Shown here one piece after another: positions 8,046-16,094 of a stretch of DNA of 53,799 bases. The notes below the pieces were generated by a model. That model was not told the DNA's origin. It saw only the letters and a list, made by a program, of their open reading frames with translations, and made no database searches. The translations under genes and the position numbers were made by a program. Source of the stretch: Rhizobium sp. Q54 (GTDB taxonomy: Bacteria > Pseudomonadota > Alphaproteobacteria > UBA828); assembly GCA_945892755.1 (NCBI GenBank), contig CAMDDO010000009.1:1-53799 (forward strand), in the 5' to 3' direction. Each line of letters opens with the position of its first letter. Position 1 is the first letter of the stretch.

Positions 8046-8872
8046 GGCGCGGCGGCGGCCCGCCCGTCGAGAAAGGCGCTGCCACGCCGATAGGCGCGAA
8101 ACTCGATGGGGCGCGACGCGGCGCGCGCGACCAGGCGAAGCGCGATCGCGTCATGGAGGCGGTTTCGTTCGTTCGCGCCGAGGCGCGCCAAGGCCTGCGT
8201 ATCGAGTTCGATCGCGAGCGCCCCGGCGCGGACACGGCAACGCACGGTCGTCGCGCCGAGGGCCGTCGTCACCAGGCGCTCGACCTCGTGCACCAGCGCG
8301 AGAAGCTCGGGCTCGATCCTGAGCCCGGTCTCGATGCGGCTTGAGAGGCAAGGCGAGGCCGGCAGTTCGGCAATCTCGCCGAGACCAAGATCGCGCGCGA
8401 TCCGGCGCACCTCGTCCTTGATCACACCGGCTTCGACGAAGGGGTGACGCACGCCGTGCGTCTTCGCCGCTTCTAGGCCCGGCCGCACGTCGTCGAGATC
8501 ATCGAGATTGGTGCCCGAGACAATCGTTTCCCGCGTTCGCGCGGCGATCGCGCCGTAGAGATTGGTCTTGCAGAAGAAGCAGCGATTGGCCGGGTTGGCA
8601 CGGTAGGCCGGATCGGCGAACTCGCCCGCGTCGATCACGTCGAGCCGCCAGGCCTGCCGCGCCGCCGCTTCGCGCACGCGCATGGTCGCGTCGGGCGGTA
8701 CGGCTGGCGACACGGCATGCAACATCGAGGCCCGCTCGCCGAGCGTTCGCTTGGCCAGGGTGGCGAGGGTCAGGCTATCGACCCCGCCGCTGACCGCGAC
8801 CGCGACCCGACCGAGGCCGCTCAGCAGCGCGGCGACACGCGCTTGCGCCGTTTCGCTCGCGCCTTCAATCAT
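8042..8872 (-). CDS. larE: LarE, sulfur transferase of NPN cofactor synthesis
   Basis: 276 residues from ATG 8872, overlapping the larC stop by 8 bases; an ATG at 8884 is also possible. The N-terminal PP-loop SGGVDS (28-33) marks the ATP pyrophosphatase fold that adenylates the substrate carboxylates. LarE then adds sulfur. Three Cys sit at conserved places: C98 and C101 in RCFFCKTNLY, and C175 in SPCLSSR. Single-Cys LarE proteins sacrifice their own sulfur, whereas three-Cys LarE proteins are reported to hold a [4Fe-4S] cluster; the pattern here fits the cluster type. It lies between larC and larB. Confidence 0.93.
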   Translation of the reverse strand: MIEGASETAQARVAALLSGLGRVAVAVSGGVDSLTLATLAKRTLGERASMLHAVSPAVPPDATMRVREAAARQAWRLDVIDAGEFADPAYRANPANRCFFCKTNLYGAIAARTRETIVSGTNLDDLDDVRPGLEAAKTHGVRHPFVEAGVIKDEVRRIARDLGLGEIAELPASPCLSSRIETGLRIEPELLALVHEVERLVTTALGATTVRCRVRAGALAIELDTQALARLGANERNRLHDAIALRLVARAASRPIEFRAYRRGSAFLDGRAAAAP

Positions 8873-10046
8873 CGTCGCCCTCATCGCCAAGCGCCGCCAC
8901 CGTGGCGCGCCGGCGCGCGGCGTCGCGCGCTTTGTGGCCACCCGCGACGCCGGCGAGGTCATCGCTCTCCGGCTTCGCGCTGCGTCGCCCCGAGGGCCGC
9001 ATCGCGAGCTTCACGCGGGCGTCGTCGCCCGTCACCATGGCGCGCGGCAACGTGGCGCGTTCGATCAAGCCGTGGCGCAAGCCAAGCGTCGTGGTCTGTT
9101 CGAAGCAGGCGTGAATCGCGGCGTCACGCGCCTCGGGCCGGACCAGAACCTGGACCTGCACCGCGAGCCGGCCCTTTTTGGTCGCGGCCGGAATCTGGAT
9201 GACCTCGAGCACGCCATCGAGCGCGCGCAGGCGATCGAGACCGAGCGCAAGGTCTTCGGGCGATTGATCGTCGATTTCGAAACTGAGCAAGGCGATCTGG
9301 TCGCGCTGCCATGGTCGCGCCGCGCCGATCGGGTCGAGCACGAGCACGCGGAGGACATTGCTGAGCCCCGGCAGACGCCGCGTGCCGAAGCCGAGACCGC
9401 GTCGCGCCAAAACGGCGCTCGGGATCGCCGACGGTAGCGGCGCGAGCTGGCGCAGGATCGCGGCACCGGTCGGCGTCACGCGCTCGCCCGCGATGCCATC
9501 GTCGTGCACGACGAAGCCTTGGAGCAACGCCACCACCGCGGGCGCGGGCACCGGCAATGTACCGTGCGCGCTCTCGATGCGGCCCGAGCCGAGCGGCAGC
9601 GGGCCGATCGAATAAGCCGCCTCGCCGATCGCCTCGATCAGCGTCGCGGCGGCCGCCACGTCGGCGATCGAATCAAGCGCGCCGACCTCGTGGAAGATCA
9701 CGCGTTCAGGCGGGATGCCATGGACCTGCGCCTCCGCCTCGGCGAGCAGGTCGAAGATCGCGCCGGCCCGCGCTCGAACCCGCGGCGGCAAATCGGCGCG
9801 CGCCAATTTGTCCTCGATCTCCGCGCGCCCGACATGTTCATGGGGCGCCCGGGCGATTCTAATCTCGAACCGACGGCCACACAGCACGTGGTCCCGATGG
9901 CTGACCAAGCGCGCCTCGGCCTCGCCTTGCGTCACGGCGCGCACCGCGTCGAGCACCGTGCGCTCGTGCTCGGGAAAAGCGTCGAGCAGGGCCGCCACGA
10001 AGATGTCGCCCGCGACGCCGCCGACCGGATCGAGATGGATATGCAT
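8865..10046 (-). CDS. larC: LarC, nickel insertion protein of NPN cofactor synthesis
   Basis: 393 residues from ATG 10046; the motif MHIHLDPVGGVAGDIFVAAL is the normal LarC N-terminus, so the longer upstream frame is not used. LarC inserts nickel into the dithio-pincer ligand in a CTP-dependent reaction. A His-containing RAPHEHVGRAEIE segment, the EVGALDSIADV block and GERVTPTGAAIL are family marks. LarC1 and LarC2 parts are in one frame here, unlike the frameshifted lactobacillus gene. The C-terminal tail is charged (GDEGDDD). It is first in the operon, with a 195-base gap to the divergent SDR gene. No larA is seen in the window. Confidence 0.92.
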   Translation of the reverse strand: MHIHLDPVGGVAGDIFVAALLDAFPEHERTVLDAVRAVTQGEAEARLVSHRDHVLCGRRFEIRIARAPHEHVGRAEIEDKLARADLPPRVRARAGAIFDLLAEAEAQVHGIPPERVIFHEVGALDSIADVAAAATLIEAIGEAAYSIGPLPLGSGRIESAHGTLPVPAPAVVALLQGFVVHDDGIAGERVTPTGAAILRQLAPLPSAIPSAVLARRGLGFGTRRLPGLSNVLRVLVLDPIGAARPWQRDQIALLSFEIDDQSPEDLALGLDRLRALDGVLEVIQIPAATKKGRLAVQVQVLVRPEARDAAIHACFEQTTTLGLRHGLIERATLPRAMVTGDDARVKLAMRPSGRRSAKPESDDLAGVAGGHKARDAARRRATVAALGDEGDDD

Positions 10047-10241
10047 CAGCCTTAGCGAACACAATCTGCCTGCCGGCCAGACGCCGGCTTTGCCGATTGT
10101 AGCCGCCAAGCACGCCCGGCCCAAGCCGCGATCTCGGTTCCCGAGGACGGCGCTTTCGGTCGCCAAGCCGCTTTGCTACACAAGGCCTCGAGAGGGGCGC
10201 CAATCGCCCGCCGAAACACAGACCGGAAGGGGAGTTGAACG

Positions 10242-11009
10242 ATGCGTCTCAAGGGCAAAACGGCTTTGATCACGGGCGGTTCGCAGGGCATTGGCGAGGC
10301 GATCGCGCTTCGGTTCGCGGCCGAGGGCGCCGAAATTGGCGTGGTCGCGAGCGGCAAGCTGGAGAAGGCCGAAAAGGTCTGCGCGCAAATCAAGCAAAAG
10401 GGCGGCAAGGCCCATGCCTTTGCCGCGGATGTCAGCCAGATGGCCCAGATCAGCGCCTTGGCCAAGGCGGCCGAGAAGGCCATGGGACGGATTGATATTC
10501 TGGTCAATTCGGCGGGCGTGTTCTTCCCGACCCCGATCGGGGGAACCTCGGAGGCGAATTACGACCTCACCTTCGATATCAACGTCAAGGGGACGTTCTT
10601 CATGATCGACGCCGTCGCGCCCGGCATGAAGGCGCGCAAATCCGGCACCATCATCAACATCTCGTCGACCGCCGGCTTGCTTGGCATGAACACCTTCAGC
10701 GTCTATTGCGCCAGCAAGGCGGCGATCATCTTGCTGACCAAGGCGCTGGCCTGCGAGCTCGCGCCCCAGGGCATCAGGGTCAACGCCATCGCGCCGGGCA
10801 ATACCGCGACGCCGATGAACCTCGAAATCCGCACCAGCCCGAAATTCAAGGCGCTGCTCGACTACATGGCCGGGCGCACGCCAAGCGGGCGAACCTATTC
10901 GGAGGCCGAAGACATGGCCGCCGCCGCGGTCTACCTCGCGTCGGACGAAAGCCGCGCGATGCACGGCGCGACCATGGTGCTCGACGAGGGCATGTCGGCG
11001 GGCCTCTAA
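10242..11009 (+). CDS. SDR family oxidoreductase
   Basis: 255 residues, ATG 10242 with a strong GGAAGGGGAG RBS. Classical SDR marks: TGGSQGIG at 11-18, NSAG at 89-92, S142 in INISSTAG, Y155 and K159 (YCASK), and the PGNTATPMN loop. The end MHGATMVLDEGMSAGL replaces the usual GQ-x-xxVDGG with an Asp-Glu version, seen in some glucose or 3-oxoacyl dehydrogenase relatives. The substrate is unknown. It diverges from larC, and no functional tie to the lar operon can be shown. Confidence 0.85.
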   Translation: MRLKGKTALITGGSQGIGEAIALRFAAEGAEIGVVASGKLEKAEKVCAQIKQKGGKAHAFAADVSQMAQISALAKAAEKAMGRIDILVNSAGVFFPTPIGGTSEANYDLTFDINVKGTFFMIDAVAPGMKARKSGTIINISSTAGLLGMNTFSVYCASKAAIILLTKALACELAPQGIRVNAIAPGNTATPMNLEIRTSPKFKALLDYMAGRTPSGRTYSEAEDMAAAAVYLASDESRAMHGATMVLDEGMSAGL

Positions 11010-11032
11010 AGCGTGATGTCGATCGATGGAAT

Positions 11033-11146
11033 CACCCCCTCACCCCGGCAACGCATGCGTTGCCGCCTCCCCCCCTCGAAGGGGGAGAGAGATATTTAGG
11101 CTTGGCGAGCGATGAGCGAGCCTAGCCGAAATTGGGTGAGGGGGTA
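11033..11146. repeat. Dispersed intergenic palindromic element, copy 1
   Basis: The gap between the SDR gene and hyuA begins with CACCCCCTCACCCC and ends with GGGTGAGGGGGT, with an internal CCCCCTCGAAGGGGG hairpin and a GGCGAGCGATGAGCGAGCC arm. The same building blocks (CCCTCACCC/GGGTGAGGG ends, CTCCC...GGGAG inner stems, GGCGAGCGA-GCGAG) recur at 25836-25890 and 51939-52118. All three copies are between genes. It is likely a REP/RUP-like non-autonomous element and could form a bidirectional terminator here. Confidence 0.6.
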
Positions 11147-11225
11147 GGTCCACATAATCTCATCCGGCTCTAGAGACCCCGGTGCGCTGATGACCGAGGC
11201 CCGCGCGATTCTCGGCGTGGCCGTT

Positions 11226-13325
11226 TCACATGGACGGTTGGGCGAGGTCGATCACAATATTGCTGGCAAGGTCCAGACTAGCCCGCGCGCCCGGAGGGAT
11301 AACACAGGTGGCATCGTATTCCTCGACGATCAGCGGGCCTTCCCGGGGTGTCGAGAGGTCGGAGCGACGCAGCACGGGCGTTTCCATCCAACCATGGTCG
11401 GCCCCGAAATAGGCCGGTCGAGGCGGCGGCGGCTCCGGCTCGGCTCGGCTCGGCCACAGGCGCTTCGGCACACCCGCGCCTTGGCGCAGCCCTAGACCGA
11501 TCACCTGGATCGACACGAGTTCGACCGGTTCTTCCGGGCCGGCCCTGTGGCCATAGGTCTTCAAGTGCTCCCGTCCGAACGCTTCCTCAAGATGAGCCAT
11601 CGTCGCGGCGTCGATCGGTCCGTCGGGCACCGGTACAGTGAGTTCGTAGCTCTGGCCCTTGTAGTGCAAGGCGGCGGAACGGCGAAGGCGCGCCTGGTCG
11701 CCACGGAACCCCTCGGCGGCCAATTGATCGGTCGCCTGCCGTGAGAGCCCGTCCCACGCCGTCTGAATCTCCTCCAGCCGGGCCTCGCGAAGCAGACGCC
11801 GGAACGTGCGCCCGAAGCGATGCTCGACATCGGCGTAAAGCAGCCCGAAGGAGGAAAAAAGCCCAGCCGATGGCGGCACCACGATCCGGCGCATGTCCAG
11901 CGCGCCGGCCATGCCACAGGCGAATAGCGGACCGCTGCCGCCGAACGCGAACAACGTGAACTCGCGCGGATCGCGCCCACGCTCGGTGGAAATCGCCTTG
12001 ATTGCACGGATCATATTCGACCCGGCGATCAGGTGCGCGCCATGGGCGGCCCGCTCGATCGTCATGCCCATCGGCTCGGCGATCTTTTGGGCGAACACTT
12101 GCTCGGCCTTCGCCGCGTTCAGCTTCAGCGCTCCGCCAACGAGTTGCTTGGGATTGATGTAACCCAGAAGCACGTTGGCGTCGGTGACGGTCGGGATCTC
12201 GCCGCCCCTGTCGTAGCAGACCGGGCCGGGAAGCGCGCCGGCGCTTTCCGGGCCGATCTGCAACGCCCCGCCCGCGTCGATCCATACCAGCGAGCCGCCG
12301 CCCGCGCCGACCTCGGCCAGATCGATCGCCGGAACTTTCAGCGTGTACCCAGCCCCTGTCATTAGGCGCGAGCCGATCATGACCCCGGCGCCGACCGACC
12401 ATTCCGCCGCTCGCGATACCTCGCCATCCTCGACCATGGAGGCCTTGGCGGTGGTCCCACCCATGTCAAAGGTGATAATGCGCGGAAGGTCCTTGGCGCG
12501 GGCCAACGCTTGGGCACCAACGACGCCACCGGCCGGCCCGGATTCGATGATGTTCATGGGCCGCTCAGCGGCTGCCGTGTCGGTGGTCAACCCGCCGTTA
12601 GACTGCATCAGCAACACCTGCGCCGGGATCCCCGCCTGGTCCAGGCCTTGGCGCAAGGCACGCAGATACACCGCGACGATCGGCATGACATAGGCGTTCA
12701 CCACGGTCGTCGAGGTGCGTTCGTACTCTTTGATTTCGGGCAGCACTTCGTAAGAGATGCTGTACGGCAGACCCGGTGCGGCCCGACGGATCACATCGCG
12801 AATCATCAACTCGTGCGTCGGGTTGGTGAACGAATTGAGCAGGCAAACCGCGATCGCCTCGACGTTCTCGCCCAGCAGGCGGCCGACAGCGCCTTCGGCG
12901 TCGGCGAGGTCCAGGGGTCGCTCGATCCGGCCAAAAGCATCCACGCGCTCGTCCACCACCATCCGCAGATGGCGTTCGATCAAGGGCTTCGGCTTGGTCC
13001 AGCCGATGTCATAGAGACGCGGCATTCGCAGGGTGCGGATTTCCAGGACATCGCGGAAGCCCTTGGAAGTGATCAATCCGACCTTCGCGCCCTTGTGTTC
13101 CAGGATGGCATTAGAGGCGACCGTCGTACCGTGACGGATTTCCTCGATCGACTTGCCATCCAGGCCGATCTCGCCAAATAACTCGGCAAGGCCGTCGATG
13201 ATCGCCAGCGCGTAGTTCTCGACGCTGGACGAGATCTTCTTGGTGTGAACCGTGCCGTCGACCCCCAACAGCACGATATCGGTGAAGGTGCCTCCGACAT
13301 CGACACCAACACGAAACTTGGTCAT
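11226..13325 (-). CDS. hyuA: Hydantoinase/oxoprolinase subunit A (HyuA family)
   Basis: 699 residues. The N-terminus FRVGVDVGGTFTDIVLLG is the ASKHA-type ATP-binding loop of hydantoinase A, followed by the KISS and GTTVASNAILEHKGA motifs. The central block IITFDMGGTTAKASMVEDG and the later TLFAFGGSGPLFACGMA are the phosphate and adenosine sites. The family covers N-methylhydantoinase, 5-oxoprolinase and the acetone/acetophenone carboxylase beta subunits, all ATP-driven; which reaction applies here cannot be read. Its ATG overlaps the stop of the B subunit gene by 4 bases, so a stoichiometric A-B complex is expected. Confidence 0.9.
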   Translation of the reverse strand: MTKFRVGVDVGGTFTDIVLLGVDGTVHTKKISSSVENYALAIIDGLAELFGEIGLDGKSIEEIRHGTTVASNAILEHKGAKVGLITSKGFRDVLEIRTLRMPRLYDIGWTKPKPLIERHLRMVVDERVDAFGRIERPLDLADAEGAVGRLLGENVEAIAVCLLNSFTNPTHELMIRDVIRRAAPGLPYSISYEVLPEIKEYERTSTTVVNAYVMPIVAVYLRALRQGLDQAGIPAQVLLMQSNGGLTTDTAAAERPMNIIESGPAGGVVGAQALARAKDLPRIITFDMGGTTAKASMVEDGEVSRAAEWSVGAGVMIGSRLMTGAGYTLKVPAIDLAEVGAGGGSLVWIDAGGALQIGPESAGALPGPVCYDRGGEIPTVTDANVLLGYINPKQLVGGALKLNAAKAEQVFAQKIAEPMGMTIERAAHGAHLIAGSNMIRAIKAISTERGRDPREFTLFAFGGSGPLFACGMAGALDMRRIVVPPSAGLFSSFGLLYADVEHRFGRTFRRLLREARLEEIQTAWDGLSRQATDQLAAEGFRGDQARLRRSAALHYKGQSYELTVPVPDGPIDAATMAHLEEAFGREHLKTYGHRAGPEEPVELVSIQVIGLGLRQGAGVPKRLWPSRAEPEPPPPRPAYFGADHGWMETPVLRRSDLSTPREGPLIVEEYDATCVIPPGARASLDLASNIVIDLAQPSM

Positions 13326-15127
13326 GGGCGCCGATCAGCAGCGCCGGCGAACGGCTTCGGATCGTGCGACTGTACCTTGGGCGTCTCCCGCCAGTCGCGC
13401 GCCTTGCGGATCTCGGCCCGGCGCCGCTCGGTCGCCTTCGTGTCCACGACCCAGCGCTCGGTGTCGAGGACCACGCCATAGTCGCCTTCGGCCTTCGCCG
13501 GCGAGAGCAGCTCGTTGCGCACGTCGCGCAGCACGGCGGCCGGATCGCGCTCCAGCGGATCGCCCCAGCCCCCGGCGCCCGCCAGCACATGGCGGAAGAC
13601 GTCGCCTTTCCTCACGGTCATGGTGAACTTGCCCGGCAGCACGCGGTTCTCGCCGTCCGGGTTGAGATAGTTCTCGGAGGGTTGCCCTGGGCTACCGCCG
13701 TACAGGCCGAACGGGCGGTGGTCGCGACGGTCTGAGCGCACCTGGAGGACGCCTTCCTCCTCGGTGAAGCGATAGTCGCGACGGAATGGCACGCCGCCGC
13801 GGTACTTGCCCGCGCCCGCCTTGTCGGTGACGAACTCGTAGGCGAGAAGCTGGATCGGATGCTCCGCCTCGGTCACCTCGATCGAGTGCGAGGCCATGTT
13901 GGCGAACATGTGCGAATTGCCATCCAATCCATCGGCCCAGGGACGCGCGCCCCAGGCGCCACAGGTGAAATCGACGTAGACGAACGGCTTGCGGTCCGCG
14001 TGGTAGCCACCGATCGACACACCGGTATTGCCGCCATCGCCCGCGGCCTTGACTTTGTCCGGCAGCATCATGGCCAGCGCGCCGAACATGCAATCGGTCA
14101 TGCGGAATCCGGTCAGGCCCCGCGCCGCGCAGGCCGCCGGCAACACGCCGTTGCCCACCGTGCCCGGGGGGCAGATCACTTCGATGGCGCGGAACACGCC
14201 CTCGTTGTTGGGAATCCCGGGCGGCAGAACCGAGCGCACGCCGGTGTAGGAGGCGGCCTTGGTGTACGACAGCGTGTTGTTGATCGCGCCTTTGACCTGT
14301 GGATTGGTGCCGGTCCAATCAACCACCATCGTCGCACCACGTTTGCGGATCGTGACGAACAGGCGAATCGGCTTGCCGTAGTCGATGCCGTCGTCATCGA
14401 TCCAGTCCTCGAAGGTCCACTCGCCGTCAGGCAGCTGCTCCAAGGCAGCACGGGTCAGTCGCTCGGCGTAGTCAATCGTTTCCCGCATGAACGCCTTGGT
14501 CTGCGCCGCGCCGTACTTGGCGACCAGCTGCCCGAACTGTTTCTCGGCAATGTGGCAGGCGGCCAATTGCGCGCGCAGATCGCCGAACACTTGGACAGGC
14601 AGACGCACGTTGCGCTCGATGAACGTCATGATCGTCGTGTTCAACACGCCGGCGTCGTAGAGCTTGAGCGGCGCAATGCGCAGCCCTTCGGCATAGATTT
14701 CGGTCGAATCGGAAGCATTGGAGCCGGCCACGCGGCCACCCACGTCACTGTGATGGCAGACCGTCGCGGCGAACGCCATCCGCTCGTCGCCGTGGTACAG
14801 AGGCTTGAAGATGAAGATGTCGGGCAGATGCATGCCGCCGTCGAACGGATCGTTCATGATGAAGACGTCGCCCGGCCGCATGTCGTTGCCGAAGTGGCGC
14901 ATGATCGATTCCATGGCGGTCGGCACTGACCCTAGATGTCCCGGCAGGGTCAGGCCCTGTGCCACCAGCTTGCCGTCGGCATCTGCAAAGCCGGTGGAAT
15001 AGTCCATGTTGTCCTTCAAGACACCGGAATAGGTGGTGCGAAAAATCGTCAGCGCCATTTCGTCCGCGATGGAGAAGATCGCGTTCTTGAATAGCTCGAA
15101 GGCGATCGGATCGTGGGCATCAGCCAT
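13322..15127 (-). CDS. hyuB: Hydantoinase/oxoprolinase subunit B (HyuB family)
   Basis: 601 residues from ATG 15127. Family marks: FELFKNAIFSIADEMALTI, then TYSGVLKDNMDYSTGFADADGKL split by the conserved Thr, then HLGSVPTAM, NDPFDGGMHLPD (metal-binding region), and HHSDVGGRVAGS. The C-terminal part holds GAGKYRGG and FGLYGGSPG. With HyuA it makes an ATP-dependent hydrolase or carboxylase of cyclic amides or ketones. It is the promoter-proximal gene of the pair. No third acetone-carboxylase gamma-type gene is present, which favours hydantoinase/oxoprolinase over carboxylase. Confidence 0.9.
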   Translation of the reverse strand: MADAHDPIAFELFKNAIFSIADEMALTIFRTTYSGVLKDNMDYSTGFADADGKLVAQGLTLPGHLGSVPTAMESIMRHFGNDMRPGDVFIMNDPFDGGMHLPDIFIFKPLYHGDERMAFAATVCHHSDVGGRVAGSNASDSTEIYAEGLRIAPLKLYDAGVLNTTIMTFIERNVRLPVQVFGDLRAQLAACHIAEKQFGQLVAKYGAAQTKAFMRETIDYAERLTRAALEQLPDGEWTFEDWIDDDGIDYGKPIRLFVTIRKRGATMVVDWTGTNPQVKGAINNTLSYTKAASYTGVRSVLPPGIPNNEGVFRAIEVICPPGTVGNGVLPAACAARGLTGFRMTDCMFGALAMMLPDKVKAAGDGGNTGVSIGGYHADRKPFVYVDFTCGAWGARPWADGLDGNSHMFANMASHSIEVTEAEHPIQLLAYEFVTDKAGAGKYRGGVPFRRDYRFTEEEGVLQVRSDRRDHRPFGLYGGSPGQPSENYLNPDGENRVLPGKFTMTVRKGDVFRHVLAGAGGWGDPLERDPAAVLRDVRNELLSPAKAEGDYGVVLDTERWVVDTKATERRRAEIRKARDWRETPKVQSHDPKPFAGAADRRP

Positions 15128-15392
15128 GCTGGGATTCTCCGGCGCGGATCCGCGATGCCGTGGGCCGCGGTCAACCTTGTGTGAGCCCTCTCACCCGACA
15201 TCCGCCAGATGGCCGGTACTTCGGGCCAAGGCTGAAGCAAAGGATGGTCATTGGCAAGCCCGAGCCTTGCCGTAAGCGGCCAGATGGCCCGGAGGCCGGT
15301 AGTAGTAAAATCGGCGCGGCGCGTGCCATGGCGCCGACACCGCGCTACGATGGCGGCGTGAGTTTGGGGCGGGGCGATCGACAGGTGCGCGG

Positions 15393-16085
15393 GTGAACCA
15401 GAAACGCCGGCCGAGCGATGAGGAACTCCGTTCGGGCCGCTTCAGGGGCACGGATCTGAGCGGCCTTTTATTGGCCGGCGCGCAGCTCAAGGGCGCCGAC
15501 CTCGAAGGCGCCGATCTCAGCGATGCGGATTTGAGCGACGCCAATTTGTTCGGCGCCAATCTCACGCGCGCCAATCTCGGTCGCGCCAAATTGCGCACCG
15601 CCAATCTGCAGGGCGCGAAGCTCGCTTTCGCGCTCGCCGAGCAATGCAATCTGTGGGGCGCCAATCTCAAGGTCGCCGATCTGTCGGACGCCTATTTGGC
15701 GCGCGCCAATCTGGGCCAGGCTGATTGCCCCGGCGCCACGCTCGTGCGCACCAATCTGACCGAGGCCAATCTGTGGGGCGTCGATTGCCGGCTGGCGCGC
15801 CTGGCGGACGCCAATCTCGGGGGCGCCGATCTCAGCACCGGCCGCTTTCAGGAGTCCGACCTGAGCCGCGCCAATCTGGCCGGCGCCAATCTGACGCGCG
15901 CGAGCTTCAAGGGCGCGCGGCTCGTTTCGGCCGATCTGACCGATACGACGCTGCTCGAAACCCGTTTCACCGATGCCGATTTGCGCCGCGCGGATTTGCG
16001 CCGGGCCGATGCGCGCGAGACGCATTTTGGCGGCGCCAAACTGGCCGGCGCGATCATGCCCGACGGCACGGTGGAGCCGGAATAG
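15393..16085 (+). CDS. Pentapeptide-repeat protein
   Basis: 230 residues from GTG 15393. From about residue 20 to 222 nearly the whole chain is tandem pentapeptides of the form A(D/N)Lxx (ADLEGADLSDADLSDANLFG and onward), about 40 units, which fold as a right-handed beta helix. Short interruptions at ALAEQCN, DCPG and DCRLA insert Cys residues. There is no signal peptide or membrane segment. Some members mimic DNA and protect gyrase (Qnr, MfpA), but nothing here points to that. It converges with the thioredoxin/NHL gene, 9 bases apart. The 265 bases upstream (15128-15392) contain no gene. Confidence 0.85.
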   Translation: MNQKRRPSDEELRSGRFRGTDLSGLLLAGAQLKGADLEGADLSDADLSDANLFGANLTRANLGRAKLRTANLQGAKLAFALAEQCNLWGANLKVADLSDAYLARANLGQADCPGATLVRTNLTEANLWGVDCRLARLADANLGGADLSTGRFQESDLSRANLAGANLTRASFKGARLVSADLTDTTLLETRFTDADLRRADLRRADARETHFGGAKLAGAIMPDGTVEPE

Positions 16086-16094
16086 AGCGCGGCG

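Noticed and set aside
11226-15127. Possible recent transfer of hyuBA from a different codon feel
   Set aside because: GC content looks similar to the neighbours and I could not compute codon bias; the impression is too weak.
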